Source: Aeromonas encheleia (lineage in GTDB: Bacteria > Pseudomonadota > Gammaproteobacteria > Enterobacterales > Aeromonadaceae). From it: DNA of 64,000 nucleotides. Positions 52,666 through 61,133 of this stretch are shown here, in pieces. The DNA is taken from NCBI RefSeq assembly GCF_900637545.1, contig NZ_LR134376.1, forward strand, positions 401,501 through 465,500, in the 5' to 3' direction. How positions within the stretch are numbered: the stretch's first letter is position 1; each line of letters starts with the position of its first letter. Below the pieces are notes generated by a model. The model was not told the origin of the DNA and did no database searches. It saw only the letters and a program-made list of their open reading frames with translations. A program made the translations under genes and the position numbers.

Positions 52666-52830
52666 GGATGGCGGCTCCCAGTGCCTTGAGATCCTCGGCC
52701 ACCTCGGTGTCACTCAGCACCTTGATTTCAATCCGCACTGTTGCTGTCTCTGGTTTAGCTACCACGGATGGCGGCTCCCAGTGCCTTGAGATCCTCGGCC
52801 ACCTCGGCGCTCGGCACCTTGATTTCAATC
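52557..52830 (-). repeat. Three tandem copies of the menD-menH junction, 100-bp period
   Basis: Copies start at 52557, 52657 and 52757 (plus coordinates). The first two are 94% identical by my count over 100 bp. The third is about 75 bp and merges into menD. The unit holds the last 27 menD codons, its stop and the menH start. Confidence 0.95.
52655..52765 (-). other. 36-codon bridging ORF A between menD and menH
   Basis: It begins at GTG 52765 ([12 protein letters not shown]), on the menD stop in an 11-nt overlap (GTGGTAGCTAA), and ends at TAA 52657-52655, on the start of ORF B. The C-terminal 20 residues equal the MenD C terminus. Intact, with an in-frame 3-nt indel relative to menD. Confidence 0.5.
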
Positions 52831-54482
52831 AGGGTTACACCCTTTTCCAAGGCTTCCGCGTAGGCCTGCTCGAACTCGGCCAGGGTGGTCGGCGCCCGAT
52901 ACTGGAGGCCGAACATGGCGGCGGCGTGGGCGAAGTGCAGGCCGTGGGGCAGGCAGTAGTAGGTTTCCAGCAGCCGATCGCCGGTGGGCACCGGCAGCAT
53001 GCGGAAGATGCTGCCGCCGTCGTTGTTGAGCAGGATCACCACCAGCGGCCGGCTCGACTTGCCAAGCAGGGCCAGGCTGTTGAGATCGTGCAGGGCGCTG
53101 AGATCGCCGAGCAGCAAGGTGGTGGGCTCGTCGCTGCCCTGCTCGATCGATTGTGCGAAGCCATAGGCGCTGGCGATCAGGCCGTCGATGCCGGAGGCGC
53201 CGCGGTTGGTCATCACCCGGCTCGGGCCCTTGCCGGTCTCGCCGAGCATGTCCATCAGCCGGGCCGGCATGCTGTTGCCGACGAACAGCTGACCCCGGAT
53301 CAGGCTGCCGAGGCGATGGCAGACCCCGAGCTCGGAGAAGCGATCGCAGGCCGCCCGGATCTGCTGGGTCGCGCTCTGCTGACGCTCCGCCAGGCGGTGC
53401 CAGGGCTGCTGATCGTTGACCGGATGGGCGGCGGCGAAGGCGCTGGGCTCGCAGACCAGGCGGCGGCGCAGCCGATAATCCGGGTCGAGGCGTGCCGGTT
53501 GCGAGTCCACCAGCCAGTAATCCTGCCAGGGGTGCTGCTTGATGAACTGGCCGAGTCGCTTGGAGATGAGGCGGGCACCGAACTGCAGCAGCACCTCGGC
53601 GCGGGCCAGCTCGGCGGTGAAGTCGTGGTCGTTGAGGGCCAAATCCATGTGGATAAGGTTGCGGCTATCGAAGCGGATCTGGCTCTGCAGATCCGCCAGC
53701 AGCGGCCAGCCGAGTCGCTCGGCCAGCCCGGCCACCACCAGTGCCTCGACGGGATCCTGGATGCGGCCCGCGACGATGACGCCGCGCTTGCCCTGCAACG
53801 CCGCCCAGTCGGGCTGGCGGGGGCAGGCTTGCTCGCCCTGCTGCCAGGGGCTCCAGGGCTTGTCTGAGCGCAGCCAGTCGCCGAGGGTTGCCAGGTAGTC
53901 GCTGAAATCCAGATAGTGGTCGCCGGGGTAGAGCGGCTCGGGGTACATGCAGTTGAAGTGGACAGGCCCCGGGGTATGCGCCTGCTGCGCCAGCGCCTGA
54001 TCCACCGAGCTCAGCACGAAGGCGGCCGGGATGCTGGGGGTGGGGCTCGGCAGGTTGAGCTGATAGACGGGGTAGTGGCCGAAGATCCCCTGCTGCTGGA
54101 TGGCCTGGTTGGCGCCGTTGTCGATGAGCTCGGGCGGCCGGTCGGCCGAGAGGATGATGAGCGGCACCCCGGTCAGCTGCGCCTCGGCCACCGCGGGCCA
54201 GAGGTTCGCCACCGCGGTGCCCGAGGTCATGATCACCGCCACCGGCCGGTTGCTGCCCTTGGCCAGCCCCAGCGCCATGAAGCCCAGGCCCCGCTCGTCG
54301 AAGTGGAGGTGGCGGCGAAAGCCGGGGTGGGCGGCGGCGGCCATGGTGAGCGGCGCCGAGCGGGAGCCGGAGGCCAGCGCCAGATCCCGTACGCCGAGGC
54401 GATAGAGCTCCTCCAGCAGGAGGGAAGACCAGACGTGGTTGAAGGTGGCATGTCTACTGGTAAACACGGGGCTCGCAAACAT
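52755..54482 (-). CDS. menD: SEPHCHC synthase (2-succinyl-5-enolpyruvyl-6-hydroxy-3-cyclohexene-1-carboxylate synthase)
   Basis: 575 residues, ThDP enzyme. [20 protein letters not shown] and [33 protein letters not shown] give the N-terminal ThDP-binding Glu region; [14 protein letters not shown] and [15 protein letters not shown] form the C-terminal ThDP/Mg motif (GDL...N). It condenses isochorismate with 2-oxoglutarate. ATG 54482 gives the E. coli-like N terminus. Its 3' end is triplicated (see repeats). Confidence 0.95.
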   Translation of the reverse strand: MFASPVFTSRHATFNHVWSSLLLEELYRLGVRDLALASGSRSAPLTMAAAAHPGFRRHLHFDERGLGFMALGLAKGSNRPVAVIMTSGTAVANLWPAVAEAQLTGVPLIILSADRPPELIDNGANQAIQQQGIFGHYPVYQLNLPSPTPSIPAAFVLSSVDQALAQQAHTPGPVHFNCMYPEPLYPGDHYLDFSDYLATLGDWLRSDKPWSPWQQGEQACPRQPDWAALQGKRGVIVAGRIQDPVEALVVAGLAERLGWPLLADLQSQIRFDSRNLIHMDLALNDHDFTAELARAEVLLQFGARLISKRLGQFIKQHPWQDYWLVDSQPARLDPDYRLRRRLVCEPSAFAAAHPVNDQQPWHRLAERQQSATQQIRAACDRFSELGVCHRLGSLIRGQLFVGNSMPARLMDMLGETGKGPSRVMTNRGASGIDGLIASAYGFAQSIEQGSDEPTTLLLGDLSALHDLNSLALLGKSSRPLVVILLNNDGGSIFRMLPVPTGDRLLETYYCLPHGLHFAHAAAMFGLQYRAPTTLAEFEQAYAEALEKGVTLIEIKVPSAEVAEDLKALGAAIRGS

Positions 54483-54514
54483 GGGAAGGCTCGCTAGGGG
54501 TCGATGAGAAGACG

Positions 54515-55855
54515 CTATCCCAGCAGGGAGAGCACGTTGGCGATCTTGTTGTCGAGCTCGGCCCACTCGGCGGCAGGCTCGGAGCCCGCCACTATGCCCG
54601 CCCCGGCGAACAGGGTGATGGTCTGCTCCCTGACCAGGGCGCTGCGGATGGCGACGGAAAACTCCGAGGTCTCCCGGCTCAGCATGCCGCAGGCCCCCGC
54701 ATACCAGCCGCGATCATAGGGTTCGAACGCGCGGATGAAGGTCAGCGCCGACTCGCGCGGGGCGCCGCCCACGGCGGGGGTCGGGTGCAGGGCATCCAGC
54801 AGCTGCCAGTCGCCCACGCCGGGGCTGAGATCGGCCTCGATGTCGCACTTGAGGTGTTGCAGCAGCCGCAGCTTGAGGATCCGCGGCTCGGTCAGGCTGG
54901 CGCGGCTGGTGAGCGGCGCCAGCCGGTTGAGGATGTCAGCATGGACCAGCCGGTTCTCCAGCCGGTTCTTGCTGTCGGTCAGCAGCTCGGCCGCCAGCGC
55001 GGCATCGGTCGCCTCGTCACCGGAGCGGCGTATGGTGCCCGCCAGCGCCTCGGTGAACAGGTGGCGCCCCTCCCGCCGGTAGAGCCGCTCGGGGGAGCAG
55101 GAGATGAAACTCTGCTCGGGGGAAAACTGGAAACCGAAGTGGAAGCACTCCTGGGCGTGCTGCGCCCATTGCGCCAGCAGGGACCAGGGGGAGAGGGCGG
55201 TCCGGTCATCAGACTCATCCCGCGGCGTGAGGCGACTCTCCCGCGACAGCACCACCTTGGGGGTGTGGGCCTGCGCCGCCGGGGCGGTGACTTGTTCTAC
55301 CAGCGCTTGCCAGAGGGCGGGGGAGGGACAATCTTCCCGCTGCCAGGCCTGCCTGTGCAGTGGTGGCAGGGGGGCCTCCGGCTGCAGGGCATCGAGGGCG
55401 GCCTCGGCGGCCCGCAGCTCGGCGTCGAACTCGCTCGCCCGCTCCGGAGCCGGCAACCAGAGGTTCAGGCAGAGGCTGATACACTCGCCGCGGCGCACCA
55501 GCTCGATGCGCGGCAGCACGAAGCGGCAGGGGCCAAAGCCCGGCCAGCCGGGCTGGGTCGGATCGAACGCCAGGCCGCCGTAATAGCGCGGGCTGTCTTC
55601 GCTGTCGGTGCCGGTGTTGTCACAGACCCGCCGAATATCCTCCGGCCGGCTCAGCTCATGGATGCGGCCGAGGGCGACATACTCCGGGCTCTTGGGGCCA
55701 CGGGCCTGCCAGTAGATGCGGGGATAGAGGGTCTGCGCCGTCAGCCAGCCCAGGAAGGATTGTACTTCGACCGCCACGCGCAGCCGGACGAAGCCGCTGA
55801 CATGACTGTGACGCAGGGCGTCCAGTTGTTGCTTGATATGGGTCTGAGCCAACAT
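54515..55855 (-). CDS. menF: Isochorismate synthase MenF
   Basis: 446 residues, chorismate-utilising family. [80 protein letters not shown] and [22 protein letters not shown] are all present, including the Lys/Glu and Mg sites. It converts chorismate to isochorismate and heads the operon. ATG 55855 gives the family N terminus. No strong upstream ribosome site. Confidence 0.93.
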   Translation of the reverse strand: MLAQTHIKQQLDALRHSHVSGFVRLRVAVEVQSFLGWLTAQTLYPRIYWQARGPKSPEYVALGRIHELSRPEDIRRVCDNTGTDSEDSPRYYGGLAFDPTQPGWPGFGPCRFVLPRIELVRRGECISLCLNLWLPAPERASEFDAELRAAEAALDALQPEAPLPPLHRQAWQREDCPSPALWQALVEQVTAPAAQAHTPKVVLSRESRLTPRDESDDRTALSPWSLLAQWAQHAQECFHFGFQFSPEQSFISCSPERLYRREGRHLFTEALAGTIRRSGDEATDAALAAELLTDSKNRLENRLVHADILNRLAPLTSRASLTEPRILKLRLLQHLKCDIEADLSPGVGDWQLLDALHPTPAVGGAPRESALTFIRAFEPYDRGWYAGACGMLSRETSEFSVAIRSALVREQTITLFAGAGIVAGSEPAAEWAELDNKIANVLSLLG

Positions 55856-56065
55856 GGATGTCTTGTCTGAGCCGGATAATCGCAATCGCTCTGGGGGGAG
55901 GATGGCGCAGGTTGATGCCAAAGGGCGATGATTTCCTATATATTATCCGCCCATTCTTCCATGTAAATTGCCCGAGGGAGCAGCGCCCCCACGGAGCCAA
56001 GTATACCGAAATCCGGTTCGATAACCCTTAACACGATCAATATCTGATTGTTTGGCCATCACAAT

Positions 56066-56971
56066 ATGACAAATACCTTCTCTGTTTGGTTGCTGGCGGC
56101 GCGTTTGCGAACGTTACCGCTCGCGTGCTCCTCCATCTTGCTGGGCTCCGGCCTGGCGGCCAGCCGGGGTGCCTTCGATGGCGCCATCATGGGCCTCTCC
56201 CTGCTGACCGCCATCCTGTTGCAGATCCTCTCGAACCTGGCCAACGACTATGGCGATGCGGTGTCGGGTGCCGACAACGGCGAACGGATAGGCCCCCAGC
56301 GGGCCGTGGTATCGGGTCTCATCACCCGGCGACAGATGTGTGTGGCCATGGGGCTGACCGCGCTGGCGGCCGTGGTGAGCGGGCTCGCCCTGCTGGTCTG
56401 TGCCTTCGGTGAGGAGTGGGTGCAGATCCTCGCCTTCGTGGGGTTGGGTGGGGCGGCCATCGTCGCGGCCATCACCTACACGGTGGGCAAGACTCCTTAC
56501 GGCTATCGGGGTTTCGGCGATATCTCAGTGTTCCTGTTCTTCGGTCTGCTGGGGGTGCTCGGCTCCTATTACCTGTTCACCCATACCCTGCAGTGGGATC
56601 TGCTGCTGCCCGCCACCGCCTGCGGCCTGCTGGCCACCGCCGTGCTCAACATCAACAACGTGCGGGACATCGAGACCGACGCCGCCAGCGGCAAGGTCAC
56701 CCTGGCGGTGCGGCTCGGCCGCAATCGCGCCATCGCCTATCACTGGCTGTTGCTGGGGGCGGCCCTGTTGACCACCATCGCCTTCCTGCTGACCCAGCAG
56801 ACCAGCCTCTGGGCCTGGATCTTCCTGCCCGCCATGAAGCCGCTCACCGATGCCGCCCGCACCCTGCGCGAGAGCTTCGACGGCGAGGTGCTGACAGGGG
56901 CCCTCAAGAAGACCGCCATCAGCGCCTTCCTGTTCAGCCTGCTGCTTTCCATCGGGCTGGCACTCTCCTGA
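56066..56971 (+). CDS. menA: 1,4-Dihydroxy-2-naphthoate polyprenyltransferase
   Basis: 301 residues, UbiA superfamily. QILSNLANDYGDAVSGADNGERIGP contains the first DxxxD motif; NINNVRDIETDAASGKVTLAVRLG the second. About nine transmembrane helices. It attaches the prenyl tail to DHNA in the inner membrane. Divergent from menF. ATG 56066 is likely, but the Shine-Dalgarno is weak. Its last 45 bp are imperfectly duplicated after the stop. Confidence 0.94.
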   Translation: MTNTFSVWLLAARLRTLPLACSSILLGSGLAASRGAFDGAIMGLSLLTAILLQILSNLANDYGDAVSGADNGERIGPQRAVVSGLITRRQMCVAMGLTALAAVVSGLALLVCAFGEEWVQILAFVGLGGAAIVAAITYTVGKTPYGYRGFGDISVFLFFGLLGVLGSYYLFTHTLQWDLLLPATACGLLATAVLNINNVRDIETDAASGKVTLAVRLGRNRAIAYHWLLLGAALLTTIAFLLTQQTSLWAWIFLPAMKPLTDAARTLRESFDGEVLTGALKKTAISAFLFSLLLSIGLALS

Positions 56972-57018
56972 GCGCTGTTCAGCCTGCTGCTCTGCACCCA
57001 TAGGGCTGGCGCTCTCCT
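56930..57018 (+). repeat. Tandem duplicate of the menA 3' end
   Basis: CTGTTCAGCCTGCTGCT at 56930 recurs at 56975, followed in both by GGGCTGGC(A/G)CTCTCCTG. The 45-bp copy lies after the menA stop and before the terminator. Confidence 0.85.
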
Positions 57019-57037
57019 GCAGAGCTCCACGCCAGAG

Positions 57038-57062
57038 AGGGCCCTTCGGGGCCCTTTTTATT
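57038..57062 (+). terminator. Terminator after menA
   Basis: AGGGCCC, loop TTCG, GGGCCCT, then TTTTATT. Confidence 0.9.
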
Positions 57063-57268
57063 GGTCTGTCCTGCGGATTTTTTCAATCAATTCAGACTCG
57101 TTCCGTGGATGAGCGGGCACATGGCCGTGATCCGGCCGGCAATATTGATAAATTCTAGCGACCGGGTGCCGAGTTGTGACGAGCCCCGATTGTGGCACCG
57201 GGGTGATTGCTATAGAGATGTAACCGTACAGGGTTGTATATGTAAAAACCAATGACGGGAACACACTT

Positions 57269-59401
57269 ATGGACAAGTTAGGGAAACACCTGGGATGGGT
57301 GCTGATGGCGCTGGTTGGCGCCAGTTCACTCGGTTATATCGCCCTCAACCGTGGCGAGCAGATCAACGCGCTCTGGATAGTGGTCGCAGCGGTGTGCGTC
57401 TATCTGATCGCCTATCGCTACTACGGCCTGTTTATTGCCAAGCGCGTGCTGGCAGTCGACAGCACGCGCATGACCCCGGCGGTGCGTCACAACGACGGTC
57501 TGGACTATGTGCCGACCGACAAGAAGGTGTTGTTCGGCCACCACTTCGCCGCCATCGCCGGTGCCGGCCCCCTGGTCGGCCCCGTGCTGGCGGCCCAGAT
57601 GGGCTACCTGCCCGGCATGCTCTGGCTGCTGGCCGGGGTGGTGCTGGCGGGGGCGGTGCAGGACTTCATGGTGCTGTTCGTCTCCACCCGCCGGGACGGT
57701 CGCTCCCTCGGCGAGCTGATCAAGTCAGAGATGGGTCCGGTCGCCGGGGTCATCGCCCTGGTCGCCACCTTCATGATCATGGTGATCATCCTGGCGGTGC
57801 TGGCGATGATAGTGGTCAAGGCGCTCACCCACAGCCCCTGGGGCACCTATACGGTCGCTTTCACCATACCGCTGGCGCTCTTCATGGGGATCTACACCCG
57901 CTATCTGCGCCCTGGCCGTATCGGTGAGGTGTCGCTCATCGGGCTGGTGTGCCTGATCTTCGCCATCGTCTCCGGTGGCTGGGTGGCCGAGAGCGCGACC
58001 TGGGCACCCTATTTCGATTTCGACGGCGTGCAACTGACCTGGATGCTGGTGGGCTACGGCTTCGTCGCCTCTGTGTTGCCGGTCTGGCTGCTGCTGGCGC
58101 CCCGTGACTACCTCTCCACCTTCCTCAAGATCGGCACCATCATCGGCCTGGCCATCGGCATCCTGATCATGCGGCCGACCCTGCAGATGCCGGCCCTGAC
58201 CCAGTTCATCGACGGCACGGGCCCGGTGTGGGCGGGGAGCATGTTCCCCTTCCTGTTCATCACCATCGCCTGTGGCGCCGTGTCCGGCTTCCACGCGCTG
58301 ATCGCCTCCGGCACCACCCCCAAGATGCTGGCCAACGAGAACCAGGCCTGCTTCATCGGCTACGGTGGCATGTTGATGGAGTCCTTCGTCGCCATCATGG
58401 CGCTGGTCTCCGCCTGCGTCATCGATCCGGGCGTCTACTTCGCCATGAACAGCCCACTGGCGGTGCTGGCCCCGGCGGGTACCGCCGATGTGGTCGCCTC
58501 CGCCGCCGCCGTGGTGAGCGGCTGGGGCTTCCAGATCACCCCGGATACCCTGACCCGCATCGCCAGCGAGGTGGGTGAGCAGAGCATCATCGCCCGTGCC
58601 GGCGGTGCCCCGACCCTGGCGGTCGGCATGGCCTACATACTGCACGGCGCCCTCGGCGGCCTGATGAACGTCGCCTTCTGGTACCACTTCGCCATCCTGT
58701 TCGAGGCGCTGTTCATCCTCACCGCAGTGGATGCCGGCACCCGCGCGGCGCGCTTCATGCTGCAGGATCTGATGGGGGTGATCTCGCCGTCCCTGAAGCG
58801 GACCGACTCCCTGCCGGCCAACCTGCTCGCCACCGCCCTGTGCGTGCTGGCCTGGGGTTACTTCCTGCATCAGGGGGTGGTGGATCCCCTCGGTGGCATC
58901 AACACCCTGTGGCCGCTGTTTGGCATCGCCAACCAGATGCTGGCGGGCATGGCGCTGATGCTCTGTGCCGTGGTGCTGTTCAAGATGAAGCGCCAGGCCT
59001 ATGCCTGGGTCGCCCTGCTGCCGACCAGTTGGCTGCTGATCTGCACCCTGGCCGCCGGCTGGGAGAAGACCTTCAGCGACAATCCAAAACTGGGCTTCCT
59101 GGCCATTGCCAACAAGTTCCAGGCGATGATCGACAGCGGCACCATCCCGGCCCAGTACACCGAGTCACAGCTGGCCCAGCTGGTGTTCAACAACCGCCTC
59201 GATGCGGGGCTTACCATCTTCTTCATGGTGGTGGTGGTGGTGCTCGCCGGCTTCTCCCTCAAGACGGCGCTGCAGTCGCTGCAGAGCGATCAGCCGACCG
59301 CCAGGGAGACCCCCTATCAGCCGATGCCGAAGCATCAGGGTGCAGCCCGGCCCCAGCCGGATGACGATGCCGATCTGGCCCCGGCCAGCCCCAATAACTA
59401 A
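57269..59401 (+). CDS. btsT: Pyruvate/H+ symporter of the CstA family (BtsT-like)
   Basis: 710 residues with about 16 to 18 hydrophobic segments. The CstA start motif is strong: FGHHFAAIAGAGPLVGPVLAAQMGYLPG, then ALIASGTTPKMLANE and GGINTLWPLFGIANQMLAG. The C-terminal tail is hydrophilic. Order btsT-yjiX-yjiA is the same as in E. coli, where BtsT imports pyruvate under BtsSR and CRP control. CstA (peptide) is a close paralogue, so the substrate is inferred from context. The 5' region has half-sites for CRP only. Confidence 0.88.
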   Translation: MDKLGKHLGWVLMALVGASSLGYIALNRGEQINALWIVVAAVCVYLIAYRYYGLFIAKRVLAVDSTRMTPAVRHNDGLDYVPTDKKVLFGHHFAAIAGAGPLVGPVLAAQMGYLPGMLWLLAGVVLAGAVQDFMVLFVSTRRDGRSLGELIKSEMGPVAGVIALVATFMIMVIILAVLAMIVVKALTHSPWGTYTVAFTIPLALFMGIYTRYLRPGRIGEVSLIGLVCLIFAIVSGGWVAESATWAPYFDFDGVQLTWMLVGYGFVASVLPVWLLLAPRDYLSTFLKIGTIIGLAIGILIMRPTLQMPALTQFIDGTGPVWAGSMFPFLFITIACGAVSGFHALIASGTTPKMLANENQACFIGYGGMLMESFVAIMALVSACVIDPGVYFAMNSPLAVLAPAGTADVVASAAAVVSGWGFQITPDTLTRIASEVGEQSIIARAGGAPTLAVGMAYILHGALGGLMNVAFWYHFAILFEALFILTAVDAGTRAARFMLQDLMGVISPSLKRTDSLPANLLATALCVLAWGYFLHQGVVDPLGGINTLWPLFGIANQMLAGMALMLCAVVLFKMKRQAYAWVALLPTSWLLICTLAAGWEKTFSDNPKLGFLAIANKFQAMIDSGTIPAQYTESQLAQLVFNNRLDAGLTIFFMVVVVVLAGFSLKTALQSLQSDQPTARETPYQPMPKHQGAARPQPDDDADLAPASPNN

Positions 59402-59408
59402 GGCCTGA

Positions 59409-59432
59409 GTCCGGCGCCTGCGGGCGCCGGAC
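59409..59432 (+). promoter_or_regulatory. Perfect intercistronic hairpin between btsT and yjiX
   Basis: GTCCGGCGCC and GGCGCCGGAC pair perfectly around TGCG, without a T-run. This is probably an mRNA-stabilising or attenuating hairpin, not a terminator. Confidence 0.6.
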
Positions 59433-59458
59433 CCTCATCTACGCATCAAGGAGGTAGC

Positions 59459-59656
59459 ATGTTCGATACCCTGGCCAAGGCGGGCAAGTATCTGGGACAG
59501 ACCGCCAGGCTGATGGTCGGCGTGCCCGACTACGACAACTATGTGCAGCACATGCGACTGACTCACCCCGAGCAGACCCCCATGAGCCACGAGGAGTTCT
59601 TTCGCGAACGCCAGGATGCCCGCTACGGCGGCAAGAATGGCGGGCGCTGCTGCTAG
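59459..59656 (+). CDS. yjiX: YjiX/YbdD family small protein (DUF466)
   Basis: 65 residues. [50 protein letters not shown] is diagnostic; it ends CC like its relatives. AAGGAGG lies before ATG 59459. Always found next to btsT or cstA; thought to act with the transporter. Function not established. Confidence 0.93.
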   Translation: MFDTLAKAGKYLGQTARLMVGVPDYDNYVQHMRLTHPEQTPMSHEEFFRERQDARYGGKNGGRCC

Positions 59657-59815
59657 GAGCCGTTTGAGGTTGCGGCGCGGTCGCGCTGAAACCTCAACGG
59701 CCCCTCATACATTCATCACCGGAGCCCATCATGACGCAAGCGGTAGTGGTCACCCTTTCTTGAATGGTTTTCTCGGCTCTGGCCAGATATATCCCCTCAC
59801 CACAGGACTTTCATC
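59657..59815 (+). repeat. Diverged duplicate of the yjiA start, preceded by a hairpin
   Basis: A stem with one bulge (CCGTTTGAGGTT and AACCTCAACGG, 59664-59701) follows yjiX. From 59731 a ghost of the yjiA start (ATGACGCAAGCGG against ATGACCCAGGCTG) runs about 50 bp, with a frameshift and an early stop (MTQAVVVTLS). Its leader (CACC..GGA..CATC) is also similar to the true one. The offset is 85 bp. Confidence 0.75.
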
Positions 59816-60850
59816 ATGACCCAGGCTGTAGCGGTCACCCTGCTGACCGGCTTTCTCGGCGCCGGCAAGACCACCTTGCTCAACCATTTCCTGCGCCACC
59901 ATGCCGACGCCTCCGTGGCCATCCTCGAGAACGAGTTTGGCGCCGCCAACATAGACGGCGCCCTGTTGCAGCGGGGGGAGTCGGTGCAGGTGATCGAGCT
60001 CAGCAACGGCTGCGTCTGCTGCAGCGTGCGCGGCGAATTCCGGGCGGCGCTGACCGGCCTGCTGGCCCGGCGGGCGGCGGGGGAGTTGCGGTTCGAGCGG
60101 TTGATCGTCGAGACCACGGGGCTCGCCGATCCGGCCCCCATCATCCAGACCTTCTTCGTGGAAGAGGCATTGAGGGATGCGCTGCGCCTGGATGCGGTCA
60201 TCACCCTGGCCGATTGTGAGCACATCGCCCGCCAGCTGGACGAGCATCCGGTGGCGGCGGCCCAGCTCGGCTTTGCCGACCGCATCCTGCTCACCAAGAC
60301 CGATCGGGTGGACGGGGCGATGCGGGAGGCGGCCATCGCGCGAGTCCACGGGATCAACCCCAAGGCGCAGATCATCGACATAGTGCAGGGGGAGTGCCCG
60401 GCCGAACTCTGGCTGGATCTGGATGCCTTCGCCCTCAGCGATGAGCTGAGCCTCAGCCCCGGCCTCAACATAGTGCGTGCCGGTCGGCAGGGCTTCGAGG
60501 CGTTTCACCCGCTCTCGGCCCAGCCCCGCTCCTGGCACGACGCCATTTCGGCTCAACTGTTCGAGGAGGGGGAGCTGGATCTGAAGCGGATCGGCGCCTT
60601 TATGGAGCAGTGCGTCGAGCAACATGGCAACGACATGCTGCGCTACAAGGGGGTGCTGGCCATCGCCGGCGAGCCGCGCCGGCTGATAGTGCAAGGGGTG
60701 CACAGGGTGGTGGGCTTCGATTACGGCTCCCCCTGGGGAGAGGAGCCACCTCGGTCGCGGCTGGTGATCATAGGCCGCTACCTGCCCGTCGAGGCGCTGC
60801 GGGAGGGCTTTACCCGGACGCAGGCCGGAGGAAAAGCGACAGATGCGTGA
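59816..60850 (+). CDS. yjiA: CobW/YjiA family zinc-binding GTPase
   Basis: 344 residues, G3E family. The P-loop GFLGAGKTT is residues 12-20; the metal motif is NGCVCCSVRGE (Cys66, 68, 69, CxCC). TTGLADPAP and the guanine specificity motif LLTKTDRV follow; the CobW_C domain is at the C terminus. These GTPases bind Zn or other metals and may act as metal chaperones. Last of btsT-yjiX-yjiA. The stop overlaps a small downstream gene. Confidence 0.92.
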   Translation: MTQAVAVTLLTGFLGAGKTTLLNHFLRHHADASVAILENEFGAANIDGALLQRGESVQVIELSNGCVCCSVRGEFRAALTGLLARRAAGELRFERLIVETTGLADPAPIIQTFFVEEALRDALRLDAVITLADCEHIARQLDEHPVAAAQLGFADRILLTKTDRVDGAMREAAIARVHGINPKAQIIDIVQGECPAELWLDLDAFALSDELSLSPGLNIVRAGRQGFEAFHPLSAQPRSWHDAISAQLFEEGELDLKRIGAFMEQCVEQHGNDMLRYKGVLAIAGEPRRLIVQGVHRVVGFDYGSPWGEEPPRSRLVIIGRYLPVEALREGFTRTQAGGKATDA

Positions 60851-61061
60851 ATCTCTGAGAGAGAAGATCATCCAGGTCTGCCACCAGAAAATCGCGCAGA
60901 AGGGAGAGGCGGTCGGCGTCTCCTTCTATGCATTTTTTGCCAACAAGAACGATGATCCCGCCTTGCTGATGGAGGCCGCCAGCTGGTGGATCCAGACCCA
61001 CAGGCTCGATCACTTCGAGAAGGCCCGGAAGATCACCGCGCTGGTGGAGGGGATGAAATAG
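60843..61061 (+). CDS. Small hypothetical protein after yjiA
   Basis: 72 residues, overlapping yjiA by 8 nt (ATGCGTGA). Mostly helical by appearance, with Trp-Trp near the middle and a basic N terminus (MRESLREKIIQVCHQKIAQKG limited here to its first part). GGAGGAAAA upstream is a fair ribosome site. I recognise no family. Likely part of the same operon. Confidence 0.7.
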   Translation: MRESLREKIIQVCHQKIAQKGEAVGVSFYAFFANKNDDPALLMEAASWWIQTHRLDHFEKARKITALVEGMK

Positions 61062-61077
61062 GGACGGGGATGAGGCA

Positions 61078-61113
61078 ACAAGGGCTCCTGATGAGGAGCC
61101 CTTGTTGTTTGTG
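61078..61113. terminator. Terminator between yjiA operon and the PepSY gene
   Basis: CAACAAGGGCTCCT and AGGAGCCCTTGTTG around GATG, then TTTG. Serves convergent transcription. Confidence 0.9.
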
Positions 61114-61133
61114 GCCATAGCCCGCGAGTGGCT

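Noticed and set aside
57060-57268. CRP or BtsR site upstream of btsT
   Set aside because: Only isolated half-sites (for example TGTGA); no palindrome of sufficient quality.
57725-58870. 381-codon frame antisense to btsT
   Set aside because: Low-complexity, His/Gly/Asp-rich shadow of a membrane protein gene.
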